DNA from: Paramuribaculum sp.
GTDB taxonomy: Bacteria; Bacteroidota; Bacteroidia; Bacteroidales; Muribaculaceae
Reading direction: 5' to 3'
Assembly (NCBI GenBank): GCA_029058455.1
Contig: JAIDXU010000197.1
Span: forward strand, 1 to 9,002
DNA: 9,002 nt
A program made the translations under genes and the position numbers. The notes under the pieces were generated by a model that made no database searches, was not told the DNA's origin, and saw only the letters and a list, made by a program, of their open reading frames with translations. Below are positions 1-7,409 of this stretch, piece by piece. Every line of letters starts with the position of its first letter. Position 1 is the first letter of the stretch.

Positions 1-752
1 GCTCTCAGCTCGAAACCATCATGGGCAACCTTTTGGGTGCAGATGCTGATTTCAGCTCGCCCCTGCTTGATACTTCAAGAGAGGTCAACAGAGTGGCTGT
101 TGTGGTGTTTGGTAGTGACGACGGCCTTTGTGGCGCCTTTAATATCAATATTCTCAAGGTTTTGGTTTCGCATATCGCTGAAATTAAAGAGAGATATTCT
201 TCGGCTGAGATTGTGATTTATCCCGTGGGATGCAAGATGTTGAAGGCGGTTGACCGTTTGATTCGTAAAGAAAATAATATCCGTATCGAGACCCTCGAAG
301 GAGTTGACAGTCACACTGCCGGCGCCGGAGTGAAAAGTTTTGTTGACCATCTGTGTCACGAATTTGTCGTGGGCCATTTCGATAGGGTGTTCACCTTATA
401 TATGAACTTCCAGAGCGCCGGTCGCCAGCGTCCCAAATATGAGCAGCTGTTGCCTGTATCTACCGAGACATTTGCCGACAACGGAGTTAAGAGCGGCACT
501 CAACCTTATTTGTTTGAACCCAATCCCCAAGAGATATTCAGCTCTTTGCTGCCGATGTTTCTCGTGTCGGTCATGCAGGAGATTTTCCCCGAAAACCGTG
601 CTTCTGAACAGGCGGCCCGCGTGATGGCAATGCAGAGCGCCAACGACAATGCTCAGAAGCTGCTCGAACAGTTGCAGCTTGAGTTTAACAAGCTGCGTCA
701 GCAGAGCATCACAACCGAGCTTCTCGATATACTCGGAGGTCAGGTAAGATAA
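1..752 (+). CDS. atpG: F-type ATP synthase gamma subunit, 3' part (5' end outside window)
   Basis: This is the central rotor stalk of the F1 sector, which couples proton (or sodium) flow through F0 to ATP synthesis on the cytoplasmic side of the inner membrane. The frame is open to the left edge (first whole codon at position 3, reading S-Q-L-E-T-I before the methionine at 21), so that ATG is internal and the gene starts upstream. The visible 249 or so residues lack only the N-terminal helix of a family normally near 290 residues. Family signatures are SDDGLCGAFNINI (near 98-160, the usual SDRGLCGxFN block) and the C-terminal helix ASEQAARVMAMQSANDNA, ending ITTELLDILGGQVR. In Bacteroidales atpG is usually the last gene of the atp operon, which fits its position before a different gene cluster. 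No terminator is visible after its stop. Confidence 0.96.
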   Translation, partial: SQLETIMGNLLGADADFSSPLLDTSREVNRVAVVVFGSDDGLCGAFNINILKVLVSHIAEIKERYSSAEIVIYPVGCKMLKAVDRLIRKENNIRIETLEGVDSHTAGAGVKSFVDHLCHEFVVGHFDRVFTLYMNFQSAGRQRPKYEQLLPVSTETFADNGVKSGTQPYLFEPNPQEIFSSLLPMFLVSVMQEIFPENRASEQAARVMAMQSANDNAQKLLEQLQLEFNKLRQQSITTELLDILGGQVR

Positions 753-808
753 GAGAACTTTCATTTGAAATAATATAATAAACCACACCAATATAGAAAT
801 TAATCAAC

Positions 809-1432
809 ATGGGTAGTGTTAAAGACTATTTTTCGTCATTGGGCAGCGGCATTTCCAGCCTTCTCAAAGGCATGGCGGTGACCGGTAAGGAATTTGTTAC
901 GCCTAAAATTACCGAAAAATATCCCGAAAACCGCGAGACTGTGCATGTGCCCAAACGATTCAGAGCCATTCTCCAGCTGGACTATGATGCCGAAGGTCGT
1001 CACAAGTGCATAGCCTGCGGAATGTGTGAACGCAGTTGCCCCAACGGCACAATCCACCTTACCACCAAGATGGTGGATACTCCCGACGGCAAGAAGAAAA
1101 AGAAGCTTGAGAAGTATGAGTATGACCTCGGCAGTTGCACATTCTGCCAGCTCTGCGTAACCAATTGCCCCACATCGGCAATCTCGTTCTCAAACGATTT
1201 CGAACAGGCAGTGTTTACCCGCGAGAAACTTGTGAAAAAGCTCAATTACCTTCCTGAAAAGGAGGAGCCGATGCCCTCGCCCGAGGAAATGGCCAAAATT
1301 GAAGCTGAAAAGCAAGCCCGCATAGCTGCTGCCAAGGCAGCTGCCGCAGCCAAGAAAGCTGCCGCAGCCGAGGCTGAAAAGGTAGAGGATAAAGAGAGCA
1401 AGACAGAAAAACCTCTCGACACTAATATCTGA
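809..1432 (+). CDS. nuoI: NADH-quinone oxidoreductase (complex I) subunit I, two [4Fe-4S] clusters, with long Ala/Lys/Glu tail
   Basis: NuoI is the ferredoxin-like subunit at the base of the peripheral arm; its two [4Fe-4S] clusters pass electrons to the last cluster before quinone. Two complete CxxCxxCxxxCP motifs are visible: Cys67, 70, 73 and 77, and Cys110, 113, 116 and 120 (207 residues in all). The N-terminus (residues 1-50) is the amphipathic membrane-contact segment typical of the family. A lysine-rich stretch, KKKKK at 95-99, lies between the motifs. From about residue 150 the protein leaves the family core and runs as a low-complexity tail of Ala, Lys and Glu to residue 207, probably helical and exposed. 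ATG at 809 is the first in-frame start after atpG; no Shine-Dalgarno is seen, as usual in Bacteroidota. The gene begins 56 bp after atpG and lies 65 bp before nuoJ. Confidence 0.95.
   Translation: MGSVKDYFSSLGSGISSLLKGMAVTGKEFVTPKITEKYPENRETVHVPKRFRAILQLDYDAEGRHKCIACGMCERSCPNGTIHLTTKMVDTPDGKKKKKLEKYEYDLGSCTFCQLCVTNCPTSAISFSNDFEQAVFTREKLVKKLNYLPEKEEPMPSPEEMAKIEAEKQARIAAAKAAAAAKKAAAAEAEKVEDKESKTEKPLDTNI
1339..1369 (+). repeat. short in-frame direct repeat in the nuoI tail
   Basis: The 13-mer AGCTGCCGCAGCC occurs exactly at 1339-1351 and again at 1357-1369, an 18-bp period equal to six codons. A degenerate related copy beginning AGCTGCTGCC lies at 1324. The repeats encode alanine runs spaced by lysine in the NuoI C-terminal extension. 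The pattern suggests that the tail grew by in-frame duplication; this is inference from the repeat alone. Confidence 0.7.
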
Positions 1433-1497
1433 CCCTTAGCCGCTACGGAACTTAAACAAGTAAATTCTTACCTCCCCAATCTTATCAACCAAATTTT

Positions 1498-2013
1498 ATG
1501 GAATCAGTAGGAAGTATCATTATTTATGTGGTAGTCGCGCTGTCGATTATCCTTTTTTCGGTACTGACTGTCACCACGCGCAAAATCTTGCGTTCTGCAA
1601 CCTACCTGCTTTTCACACTTTTTGCCACTGCCGTGATCTATTTCAAACTCGACTACGAGTTTCTCGGCGCTGTGCAGATAGCTGTCTATGCAGGCGGTAT
1701 TGTGGTGCTGTTTGTGTTCTCAATTTTGCTTACCAGCAAGCCGGGCGACAACTCCCGCTCGCTCACTTCGCGTAAGCGCATTACCGGTCTGCTGGCTGCT
1801 CTGGCTACACTTGTTGTTGCCGGCGGCGCTCTCATCAGCCGTTGCTCGATGGCATTCTCATCACTCCCCGCCATGGACAACCCTGATATGAAAGAGCTCG
1901 GCTCAACCCTCATGGGTGCAGGTCAAGGTCAGTTCCTTCTCCCGTTTGAAGCTATCTCGGTGCTTCTGCTCGCCTGCATAATCGGCGGTGTGGTAGTAGC
2001 CCGTAAACGTTAA
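1498..2013 (+). CDS. nuoJ: NADH-quinone oxidoreductase (complex I) subunit J
   Basis: NuoJ is a small membrane subunit next to the quinone chamber, homologous to mitochondrial ND6; its third helix takes part in the conformational step that links quinone reduction to pumping. The 171-residue product is hydrophobic with about five transmembrane segments (near 6-26, 31-48, 56-78, 94-113 and 148-167). The diagnostic piece is the third helix, YEFLGAVQIAVYAGGIVVLFVF (residues 53-74, written here only as a landmark: Glu54, then GAVQ, then YAGG), matching the family pattern of a Glu followed by VQxxVYxGxxxVLFxF. The helix 4-5 loop (about 114-147) is hydrophilic and Gly/Met-rich. The protein ends in a basic ARKR. 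The ATG at 1498 follows an A/T-rich leader with no Shine-Dalgarno. It lies between nuoI and nuoK in the standard order. Confidence 0.93.
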   Translation: MESVGSIIIYVVVALSIILFSVLTVTTRKILRSATYLLFTLFATAVIYFKLDYEFLGAVQIAVYAGGIVVLFVFSILLTSKPGDNSRSLTSRKRITGLLAALATLVVAGGALISRCSMAFSSLPAMDNPDMKELGSTLMGAGQGQFLLPFEAISVLLLACIIGGVVVARKR

Positions 2014-2047
2014 TATCAACCGCAACATAAAAACTCCGTCATAAGCC

Positions 2048-2359
2048 ATGGATCTTACTCTTATCTATTATCTCGTGCCTTCGATGATCATGTTCTGTTG
2101 CGGCGTCTACGGGTTTATAACCCGCCACAACATGATAGCCATGCTCATCTCGCTCGAATTGATGCTTAACGCAGTTGACATCAACTTCGTGGTGTTCAAC
2201 CGCTATCTCTATCCTCATGCTCTTGAAGGCATGTTCTTCACGCTTTTTGCTATCGCTATCGCAGCCGCTGAAACAGCCGTGGCAATAGCTATTATTATCA
2301 ATGTGTTCCGCGCCGCCAAAAACATCGACGTTGCCGACCTCACCAAAATGAAAAATTAA
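2048..2359 (+). CDS. nuoK: NADH-quinone oxidoreductase (complex I) subunit K
   Basis: NuoK is the MrpC/ND4L-like membrane subunit that forms part of the proton path between the quinone site and the antiporter-like subunits. The 103-residue product has three transmembrane helices (about 4-24, 28-50 and 61-88). Both buried glutamates known to matter in the E. coli protein (Glu36 and Glu72) have counterparts: Glu37 in SLELMLNA and Glu75 in AIAAAETAVAIA. An extra acidic residue, Asp44, occurs seven positions after Glu37, where related proteins commonly have Asn or a neutral residue. Length is the family norm. The stop codon is only 6 bp before the nuoL start, so the two are very likely cotranscribed and possibly translationally coupled. 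Confidence 0.95.
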   Translation: MDLTLIYYLVPSMIMFCCGVYGFITRHNMIAMLISLELMLNAVDINFVVFNRYLYPHALEGMFFTLFAIAIAAAETAVAIAIIINVFRAAKNIDVADLTKMKN

Positions 2360-2365
2360 AGCCGT

Positions 2366-4291
2366 ATGGAATTTACAATACCTTTACTCATTCTGGCGAT
2401 TCCGCTCTTCATGTTTCTTCTGCTCGGTCTTGCGGGCATGAAGATGAGTCACAAACTCGCCGGTGTGCTCGGTTGCTTAGGCATGGGCACTGTTCTTGTG
2501 CTGTCATACTACACAGCGTTTACTTATTATTTCTCAGGTAATCCCGAATTTATTTCGGCCGAGGGCGTAAGACTTCAGTCGGTTATCTTCAATGTCGACT
2601 GGCTTGCCTTTACTCCCAATCTGGTGATTCGCCTCGGATTCCTGCTCGATCCTATCTCAGCCATGATGCTGATAGTGATACCCACCATCTCGTTTATGGT
2701 GCATCTCTACAGTATGGGCTATATGAAAGGTGAAAAAGGATTCCAGCGCTACTATGCCTTCCTGTCGTTGTTCAGCTTCTCGATGCTTGGCCTGGTTGTC
2801 GCCACCAATATCTTCCAGATGTATATTTTCTGGGAGCTTGTGGGTGCTTCATCCTATCTGCTCATCGGCTTCTTCTACACTCTTCCCTCGGCTGTCAGCG
2901 CTTCAAAGAAAGCATTTATCGTTACCCGTTTCGCCGACCTCGGCTTCCTTGTGGGTATTCTGATTCTTTCGTTCTACACCCAGACATTTGATTTCATTAC
3001 CATGACCTCACAACCCGGTGCAGTGTTTGCCTCAACCGCAGGCGCTACTTTCATGGGTTGCTCGGTTCTCACATGGGCAATGGTTCTCATCTTTATGGGC
3101 GGTATGGGTAAATCAGCAATGATGCCCCTCCACATCTGGCTTCCTGACGCTATGGAAGGTCCCACCCCTGTGTCAGCCCTCATCCACGCTGCTACAATGG
3201 TTGTGGCCGGTGTTTATCTGGTGGCCCGCATGTTCCCGGTTTATCTTCAGGTGCCGACTTCGCTCGATATCGTGCTTGTGGTCGGAGCTATCACCGCTCT
3301 CTATGCCGCGATCGTTGCTTGCGCCCAGATCGACATCAAGCGTGTGCTTGCTTTCTCGACTATCTCTCAGATAGCATTCATGATGGTGTCGCTCGGTGTT
3401 GCCCGTCCCGAAATACATGAGTGTCTCGGTTACATGGCCTCGATGTTCCACCTCTTCACCCACGCCATGTTTAAGGCTCTGCTCTTCCTCGGTGCAGGTG
3501 CTTTGATCCATGCCGTTCACTCCAACAACTACACCGCGATGGGCGGTCTCCGCAAATATATGCCGATTACCCATATCACATTCCTTATCGGCTGTCTTGC
3601 CATCGCAGGTATTCCTCCCTTTGCCGGATTCTTCTCGAAAGATGAGATTCTCTCGGCTGTTTATGCCTACTCACCCTTCTGGGGCGTTTGGATGACAGCA
3701 GTTGCCGGTCTCACCGCTTTCTATATGTTCCGTCTCTACTACCTTATCTTCTGGTGGAACAATCCCGACTATCACCACCGTCCCCACGACGGCGAGATGG
3801 CAATGAGTCTTCCTCTCATTATCCTCGCCACAATTTCGGTGGTTGCCGGATTTATTCCCTTCGGAAAATTCGTTACCTGGAGAGGTCACGAATATATCAT
3901 CGAGATGAACTGGGTGGTTGCTTCGGTTTCAGTAATCGTAGCGGTAGTGGCAATCCTCATTGCCCGCGCGCTCTATATTCGTGAAAACGATATGCCCAAG
4001 CGCATGGCTGATTCCTGCCGCTGGTTGTGGACCGCCGCCAACCGTCGCTTCTATTGGGACGAGATCTATCTCTTCATCACACATAAGATCATATTCAACG
4101 GCATCTGCCGTCCTATCGCATGGTTTGACCGCCACATTATCGACGGCACTATGGACGGATTTGCCTATATCACCAATCAGGCTTCATACGCCATCCGCAA
4201 CTTCCAGAGCGGCAAGATTCAGCAATATGTGCTTGCCTACCTCATCGGAGCTTTGTTGCTGGCAATTGTCACCGTATGTTGTGTGCTCTGA
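2366..4291 (+). CDS. nuoL: NADH-quinone oxidoreductase (complex I) subunit L, antiporter-like
   Basis: NuoL is the distal antiporter-like subunit of the membrane arm, related to MrpA. At 641 residues it has full family length, with the 14-helix core followed by a C-terminal extension (about 515-641) that matches the long lateral helix and final transmembrane anchor (621-640) clasping NuoM and NuoN. Channel residues known from E. coli are present by local alignment: Glu157 in FWELVGASSYLL (E144), Arg188 and Asp191 in TRFADLGF, Lys249 in MGKSAMMPLHIWLPDAMEGP (K229), Lys370 in HAMFKALLFL (K342) and Lys425 in GFFSKDEIL (K399). The distinctive MEGPTPVSALIHAATMV signature follows the helix-7 lysine. 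No frameshift or missing piece is visible. ATG at 2366 leaves a 6-bp gap to nuoK; nuoM begins about 51 bp after the stop. Confidence 0.97.
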   Translation: MEFTIPLLILAIPLFMFLLLGLAGMKMSHKLAGVLGCLGMGTVLVLSYYTAFTYYFSGNPEFISAEGVRLQSVIFNVDWLAFTPNLVIRLGFLLDPISAMMLIVIPTISFMVHLYSMGYMKGEKGFQRYYAFLSLFSFSMLGLVVATNIFQMYIFWELVGASSYLLIGFFYTLPSAVSASKKAFIVTRFADLGFLVGILILSFYTQTFDFITMTSQPGAVFASTAGATFMGCSVLTWAMVLIFMGGMGKSAMMPLHIWLPDAMEGPTPVSALIHAATMVVAGVYLVARMFPVYLQVPTSLDIVLVVGAITALYAAIVACAQIDIKRVLAFSTISQIAFMMVSLGVARPEIHECLGYMASMFHLFTHAMFKALLFLGAGALIHAVHSNNYTAMGGLRKYMPITHITFLIGCLAIAGIPPFAGFFSKDEILSAVYAYSPFWGVWMTAVAGLTAFYMFRLYYLIFWWNNPDYHHRPHDGEMAMSLPLIILATISVVAGFIPFGKFVTWRGHEYIIEMNWVVASVSVIVAVVAILIARALYIRENDMPKRMADSCRWLWTAANRRFYWDEIYLFITHKIIFNGICRPIAWFDRHIIDGTMDGFAYITNQASYAIRNFQSGKIQQYVLAYLIGALLLAIVTVCCVL

Positions 4292-4342
4292 TTTGATCAA
4301 CCAACAATTAGCTCTTATACCAATCTAAAAGCATTCTTGAAT

Positions 4343-5836
4343 ATGTTCTCCAATATATTGATTTATTTTGTGCTGATACCCCTGATAATGCTGGCGGGTT
4401 TGGCACTCTGTCAAAACATCAAGCAGATACGCGCCGTGGCCGTTACCGGTTCGCTTGCGCTGTGTGGCCTGTCGGTTTACCTCCTGCTTGAATATCTCGG
4501 TCTCCGTGCCGCAGGTGACGAAGCTCCCATGCTGTTTACCGGTTCATGGTCGTGGTTCTCACCCCTCAACATCAACCTTGCTGTAGGTGTCGACGGTATT
4601 TCGGTGGCAATGCTTATTCTTTCCTCAGTGATTCTGCTTACCGGCTCTTTCGCTTCATGGAAAATTGATCCGCTGCCCAAGGAATTCTTCCTCTGGTTGG
4701 TTCTGCTCAGCACCGGTGTGTTTGGTTTCTTCATTTCCATCGACCTCTTCACCATGTTCATGTTCTATGAGGTTGCTCTTATCCCGATGTATCTTCTCAT
4801 CGGTGTATGGGGCTCGGGAAAGAAAAACTATTCGGCAATGAAGCTTACCCTTATGCTGATGGGTGGCTCGGCTTTCCTGATGCTCGGCCTCATCGGTATC
4901 TATTATCATGGTGGCGAAACATGGAATCTTCTTGAGATCGCCAACAATTCATCGATCGATCCCGCATGGCAGAACACTCTTTTCTGTCTCACCTTCGTCG
5001 GTTTCGGTGTGCTTGGTGCCATGTTCCCCTTCCACACATGGAGCCCTGACGGTCACGCTTCAGCTCCTACCGCCGTGTCGATGCTCCACGCAGGTGTGCT
5101 TATGAAACTCGGTGGATATGGTTGCTTCCGTGTTGCCATCTATCTCATGCCTCAGGCAGCCAACGAACTCGCTTGGATTTTCCTTATCCTCACCGGTATC
5201 TCGGTTGTTTACGGTGCTTTCAGTGCTTGTGTGCAGACCGACCTCAAATACATCAACGCTTATTCTTCGGTGAGCCACTGCGGACTTGTGCTCTTCGCCA
5301 TCCTCATGCTCAACACTACCGCAATGACCGGCGCCATAATGCAGATGCTCAGCCACGGTCTGATGACAGCTCTGTTCTTCGCGCTCATCGGTATGATCTA
5401 CGGTCGCACCCACACCCGTGACATCCGTCTCATGGGCGGCCTCATGAAAATCATGCCTTTCCTTGCAGTTTGTTATGTGATCGCCGGTATGGCTTCGCTC
5501 GGTCTCCCCGGCCTCAGCGGATTTGTTGCCGAAATGACAATCTTCGTGGGTTCGTTTGAGCACACCGATATGTTCCACCGCGTGTTTACAATTCTTGCCT
5601 GCTGCTCGATTGTAATAACCGCCGTGTATATTCTCCGTGTTGTCGGCAAGCTGCTGTTCGGTCCGGTTTACGACGAACATCATCTCTCGCTTACCGATGC
5701 TACATGGTGGGAACGCACTTCGACTATCACACTTATTATCTGTGTGGCTGCCATCGGTTGCTTCCCCAACTTCTTTGCCAATCTGATTAAGTTTACATTC
5801 AGCCCCTCGATCTTTGCGGTCATTGGCATGAACTAA
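4343..5836 (+). CDS. nuoM: NADH-quinone oxidoreductase (complex I) subunit M, antiporter-like, lacking the helix-7 lysine
   Basis: NuoM is the middle antiporter-like subunit (ND4/MrpD family). I prefer ATG at 4343 (497 residues) over an in-frame TTG two codons upstream at 4337, because ATG is used by all neighbours. Numbering from the ATG, Glu143 in FYEVALIPMYLLIG matches E. coli Glu144, Lys255 in AGVLMKLGGYG matches the helix-8 lysine (K265), and Glu397 in GFVAEMTIF matches Glu407. The helix-7 lysine (E. coli K234, in AVKMPMVPLH) aligns with Leu224 (codon ctt at 5012-5014) in GVLGAMFPFHTWSPDGH, and that helix holds no other charged residue. The following SPDGHASAPTAVSMLHAG block is otherwise well conserved. 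Length and about 14 helices are normal, so the gene looks intact. The stop is 21 bp before nuoN. Confidence 0.95.
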   Translation: MFSNILIYFVLIPLIMLAGLALCQNIKQIRAVAVTGSLALCGLSVYLLLEYLGLRAAGDEAPMLFTGSWSWFSPLNINLAVGVDGISVAMLILSSVILLTGSFASWKIDPLPKEFFLWLVLLSTGVFGFFISIDLFTMFMFYEVALIPMYLLIGVWGSGKKNYSAMKLTLMLMGGSAFLMLGLIGIYYHGGETWNLLEIANNSSIDPAWQNTLFCLTFVGFGVLGAMFPFHTWSPDGHASAPTAVSMLHAGVLMKLGGYGCFRVAIYLMPQAANELAWIFLILTGISVVYGAFSACVQTDLKYINAYSSVSHCGLVLFAILMLNTTAMTGAIMQMLSHGLMTALFFALIGMIYGRTHTRDIRLMGGLMKIMPFLAVCYVIAGMASLGLPGLSGFVAEMTIFVGSFEHTDMFHRVFTILACCSIVITAVYILRVVGKLLFGPVYDEHHLSLTDATWWERTSTITLIICVAAIGCFPNFFANLIKFTFSPSIFAVIGMN

Positions 5837-5857
5837 TAAGCCCCTTTTGCGATAACT

Positions 5858-7309
5858 ATGGATTATTCTCAGTTTTTTGCTATGAAGCAGGAAATAGGCC
5901 TAATGGTTGTTTTTCTGCTGGTGTTTATCTTCGACACATTTATGCCACGCCGCGCCCAGGGAGCGGTAGGAGTTTTGAGCTGTGTGCTTTTTGGAATCTT
6001 CACTGCATGGGGATTCTGCCCCTGCCTGCTCGACGGTGTTTCTGACGCTTTTGCCGGAATGTATGAAGCCGGCCCTGTGGTTGTCAACATTAAGAACATC
6101 CTCAATGTCGGTGTGCTGATAGTGATGATTCAGGCACTCAGATGGGCACGTCAGGATATGGTTGTGATACGGCGCGGTGAGTTCTACGAGCTTTTGATGC
6201 TCACTCTTTTCGGCATGTATCTCATGATTTCCTCACGTCACTTCCTTCTGTTTGTGATCGGTCTCGAAACCGCTTCGCTGCCTCTTGCCGCTATGGTTGC
6301 TTTCGATAAACATCGCTATGAGAGCCATGAGGCTGCCGTGAAATATGTGCTCACAGCCGTTTTCTCATCGGCCATCTTCCTCATGGGATTGTCGTTTGTT
6401 TACGGTCTCACTGGTTCACTCTATTATTCGAACATCGCAGGCGCTCTGATGGGCGAAGGCAGCTCAGCCCTTCTCATCACCGCTCTTGCCTTTGTAATTG
6501 CCGGTGTCGGTTTCAAGCTTTCGCTCGTGCCTTTCCACCTTTGGACTGCCGACGTTTATCAGGGTGCTCCTACTCCTGTTACCTCCTACCTTTCGGTTAT
6601 CTCCAAAGGTTCGGCAGCTTTCGCCTTTATGGTGATTCTGTTCCAGGTATTCGGTTCGGTTTATGCCGACGCATGGGAATGGATGCTCTATGCTCTGATC
6701 GTTCTCACAATTACAGTTGGTAACCTGTTTGCCATCCGTCAGCACAACATGAAGCGCTTCCTTGCCTTCTCGTCAATTTCACAGGCTGGTTATATAATGC
6801 TCGGCATTATGGCATTTGACGGAATGGGTATTGCCGCTCTTATGTACTATGTGCTTGTCTACATCTTCTCCAACCTCGCTGCTTTCGGTGTGATCGGAGC
6901 AATTGAAAACAATTGCGGAAAGGTTGACATGGCCGACTATAACGGTCTCTACCGCACCAACCCCCGCCTCGCTTTCACAATGATGTTGGCAATGTTCTCG
7001 CTGGCCGGTATACCTCCTTTCGCAGGATTCTTCAGCAAGTTCTTCATCTTTACCTCTGCCCTCAGTCAGGGTTCGGTAGCGATCTATGTGCTTGTGTTTA
7101 TCGCGTTGCTCAACACCATCATCTCCCTCTACTATTATCTGCTGGTTGTGAAGGCAATGTTTATCAGCGAAGAAACTTCAACAGTAGCTACTTTCCGCAG
7201 CGCTGCCAGCGAGCGTATCGCTCTTTGGGTATGCGTGGCCGGAATCCTCTTGCTCGGTATCGTTAGCTGCTTCTACACTCACTTGCTCAACATCACTGCT
7301 GTTGCATAA
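5858..7309 (+). CDS. nuoN: NADH-quinone oxidoreductase (complex I) subunit N, antiporter-like
   Basis: NuoN is the proximal antiporter-like subunit (ND2 family), touching NuoK and NuoM in the membrane arm. The 483-residue product is of normal length with about 14 transmembrane helices. Residues expected for a working channel are present: Glu137 in IGLETASLPLAAM (E. coli E133), Lys220 in GVGFKLSLVPFHLW (K217), Lys250 in VISKGSAAF (K247) and Lys394 in GFFSKFFIF (K395). The block QGAPTPVTSYLSVISKG is a NuoN signature that sets it apart from NuoL and NuoM. The region QHNMKRFLAFSSISQAGY is also typical. It is the last nuo gene, as usual, and is followed by a strong inverted repeat that probably ends the transcript. 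ATG at 5858 has no Shine-Dalgarno. Confidence 0.97.
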   Translation: MDYSQFFAMKQEIGLMVVFLLVFIFDTFMPRRAQGAVGVLSCVLFGIFTAWGFCPCLLDGVSDAFAGMYEAGPVVVNIKNILNVGVLIVMIQALRWARQDMVVIRRGEFYELLMLTLFGMYLMISSRHFLLFVIGLETASLPLAAMVAFDKHRYESHEAAVKYVLTAVFSSAIFLMGLSFVYGLTGSLYYSNIAGALMGEGSSALLITALAFVIAGVGFKLSLVPFHLWTADVYQGAPTPVTSYLSVISKGSAAFAFMVILFQVFGSVYADAWEWMLYALIVLTITVGNLFAIRQHNMKRFLAFSSISQAGYIMLGIMAFDGMGIAALMYYVLVYIFSNLAAFGVIGAIENNCGKVDMADYNGLYRTNPRLAFTMMLAMFSLAGIPPFAGFFSKFFIFTSALSQGSVAIYVLVFIALLNTIISLYYYLLVVKAMFISEETSTVATFRSAASERIALWVCVAGILLLGIVSCFYTHLLNITAVA

Positions 7310-7346
7310 ATATGAGATAATACCTCCTCCACGTTTCAATTACTAT

Positions 7347-7394
7347 TAACTCACCGCCGGAGTGACATACGCGCTCCGGCGGTGAATTAGTTTT
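7347..7394 (+). terminator. likely intrinsic terminator after nuoN
   Basis: A perfect 12-bp inverted repeat has arms TCACCGCCGGAG (7351-7362) and CTCCGGCGGTGA (7374-7385) around an 11-nt loop. After one mismatch the stem can extend by a few A/T pairs (7347-7349 with 7387-7389). The right arm is followed by ATTAG and then TTTT at 7391-7394. It starts 41 bp after the nuoN stop and 24 bp separate the right arm from the next start codon. The T-run is short, so termination could be partial and let some transcript reach the small downstream gene. The reverse strand has no comparable T-run, so it is oriented for the nuo transcript. Confidence 0.75.
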
Positions 7395-7409
7395 ATAACC
7401 TTTCAAGCT

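Noticed and set aside
760..767. TTCATTTG before nuoI as a Bacteroidota -7 element (TAnnTTTG)
   Set aside because: It has one mismatch and no TTTG at the expected -33 distance, so it is not enough to call a promoter, although the A/T-rich gap could hold one.
396..791. A 131-codon minus-strand frame covering the atpG 3' end and the gap before nuoI
   Set aside because: Although it reaches into the intergenic gap, nearly all of it is antisense to conserved atpG sequence and the product shows no family features.
3173..3574. A 133-codon minus-strand frame opposite nuoL
   Set aside because: Low-quality His/Glu-rich composition and full overlap with a conserved gene mark it as a shadow frame.
4337..4342. 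TTG at 4337 as the nuoM start
   Set aside because: It adds only two residues; the ATG at 4343 fits the uniform ATG use of the neighbouring genes.
5060..5683. A 207-codon open frame on the minus strand opposite nuoM
   Set aside because: It lies wholly within nuoM, its product is His/Glu/Thr-rich with no recognisable domain, and it is explained by the codon bias of the sense gene.
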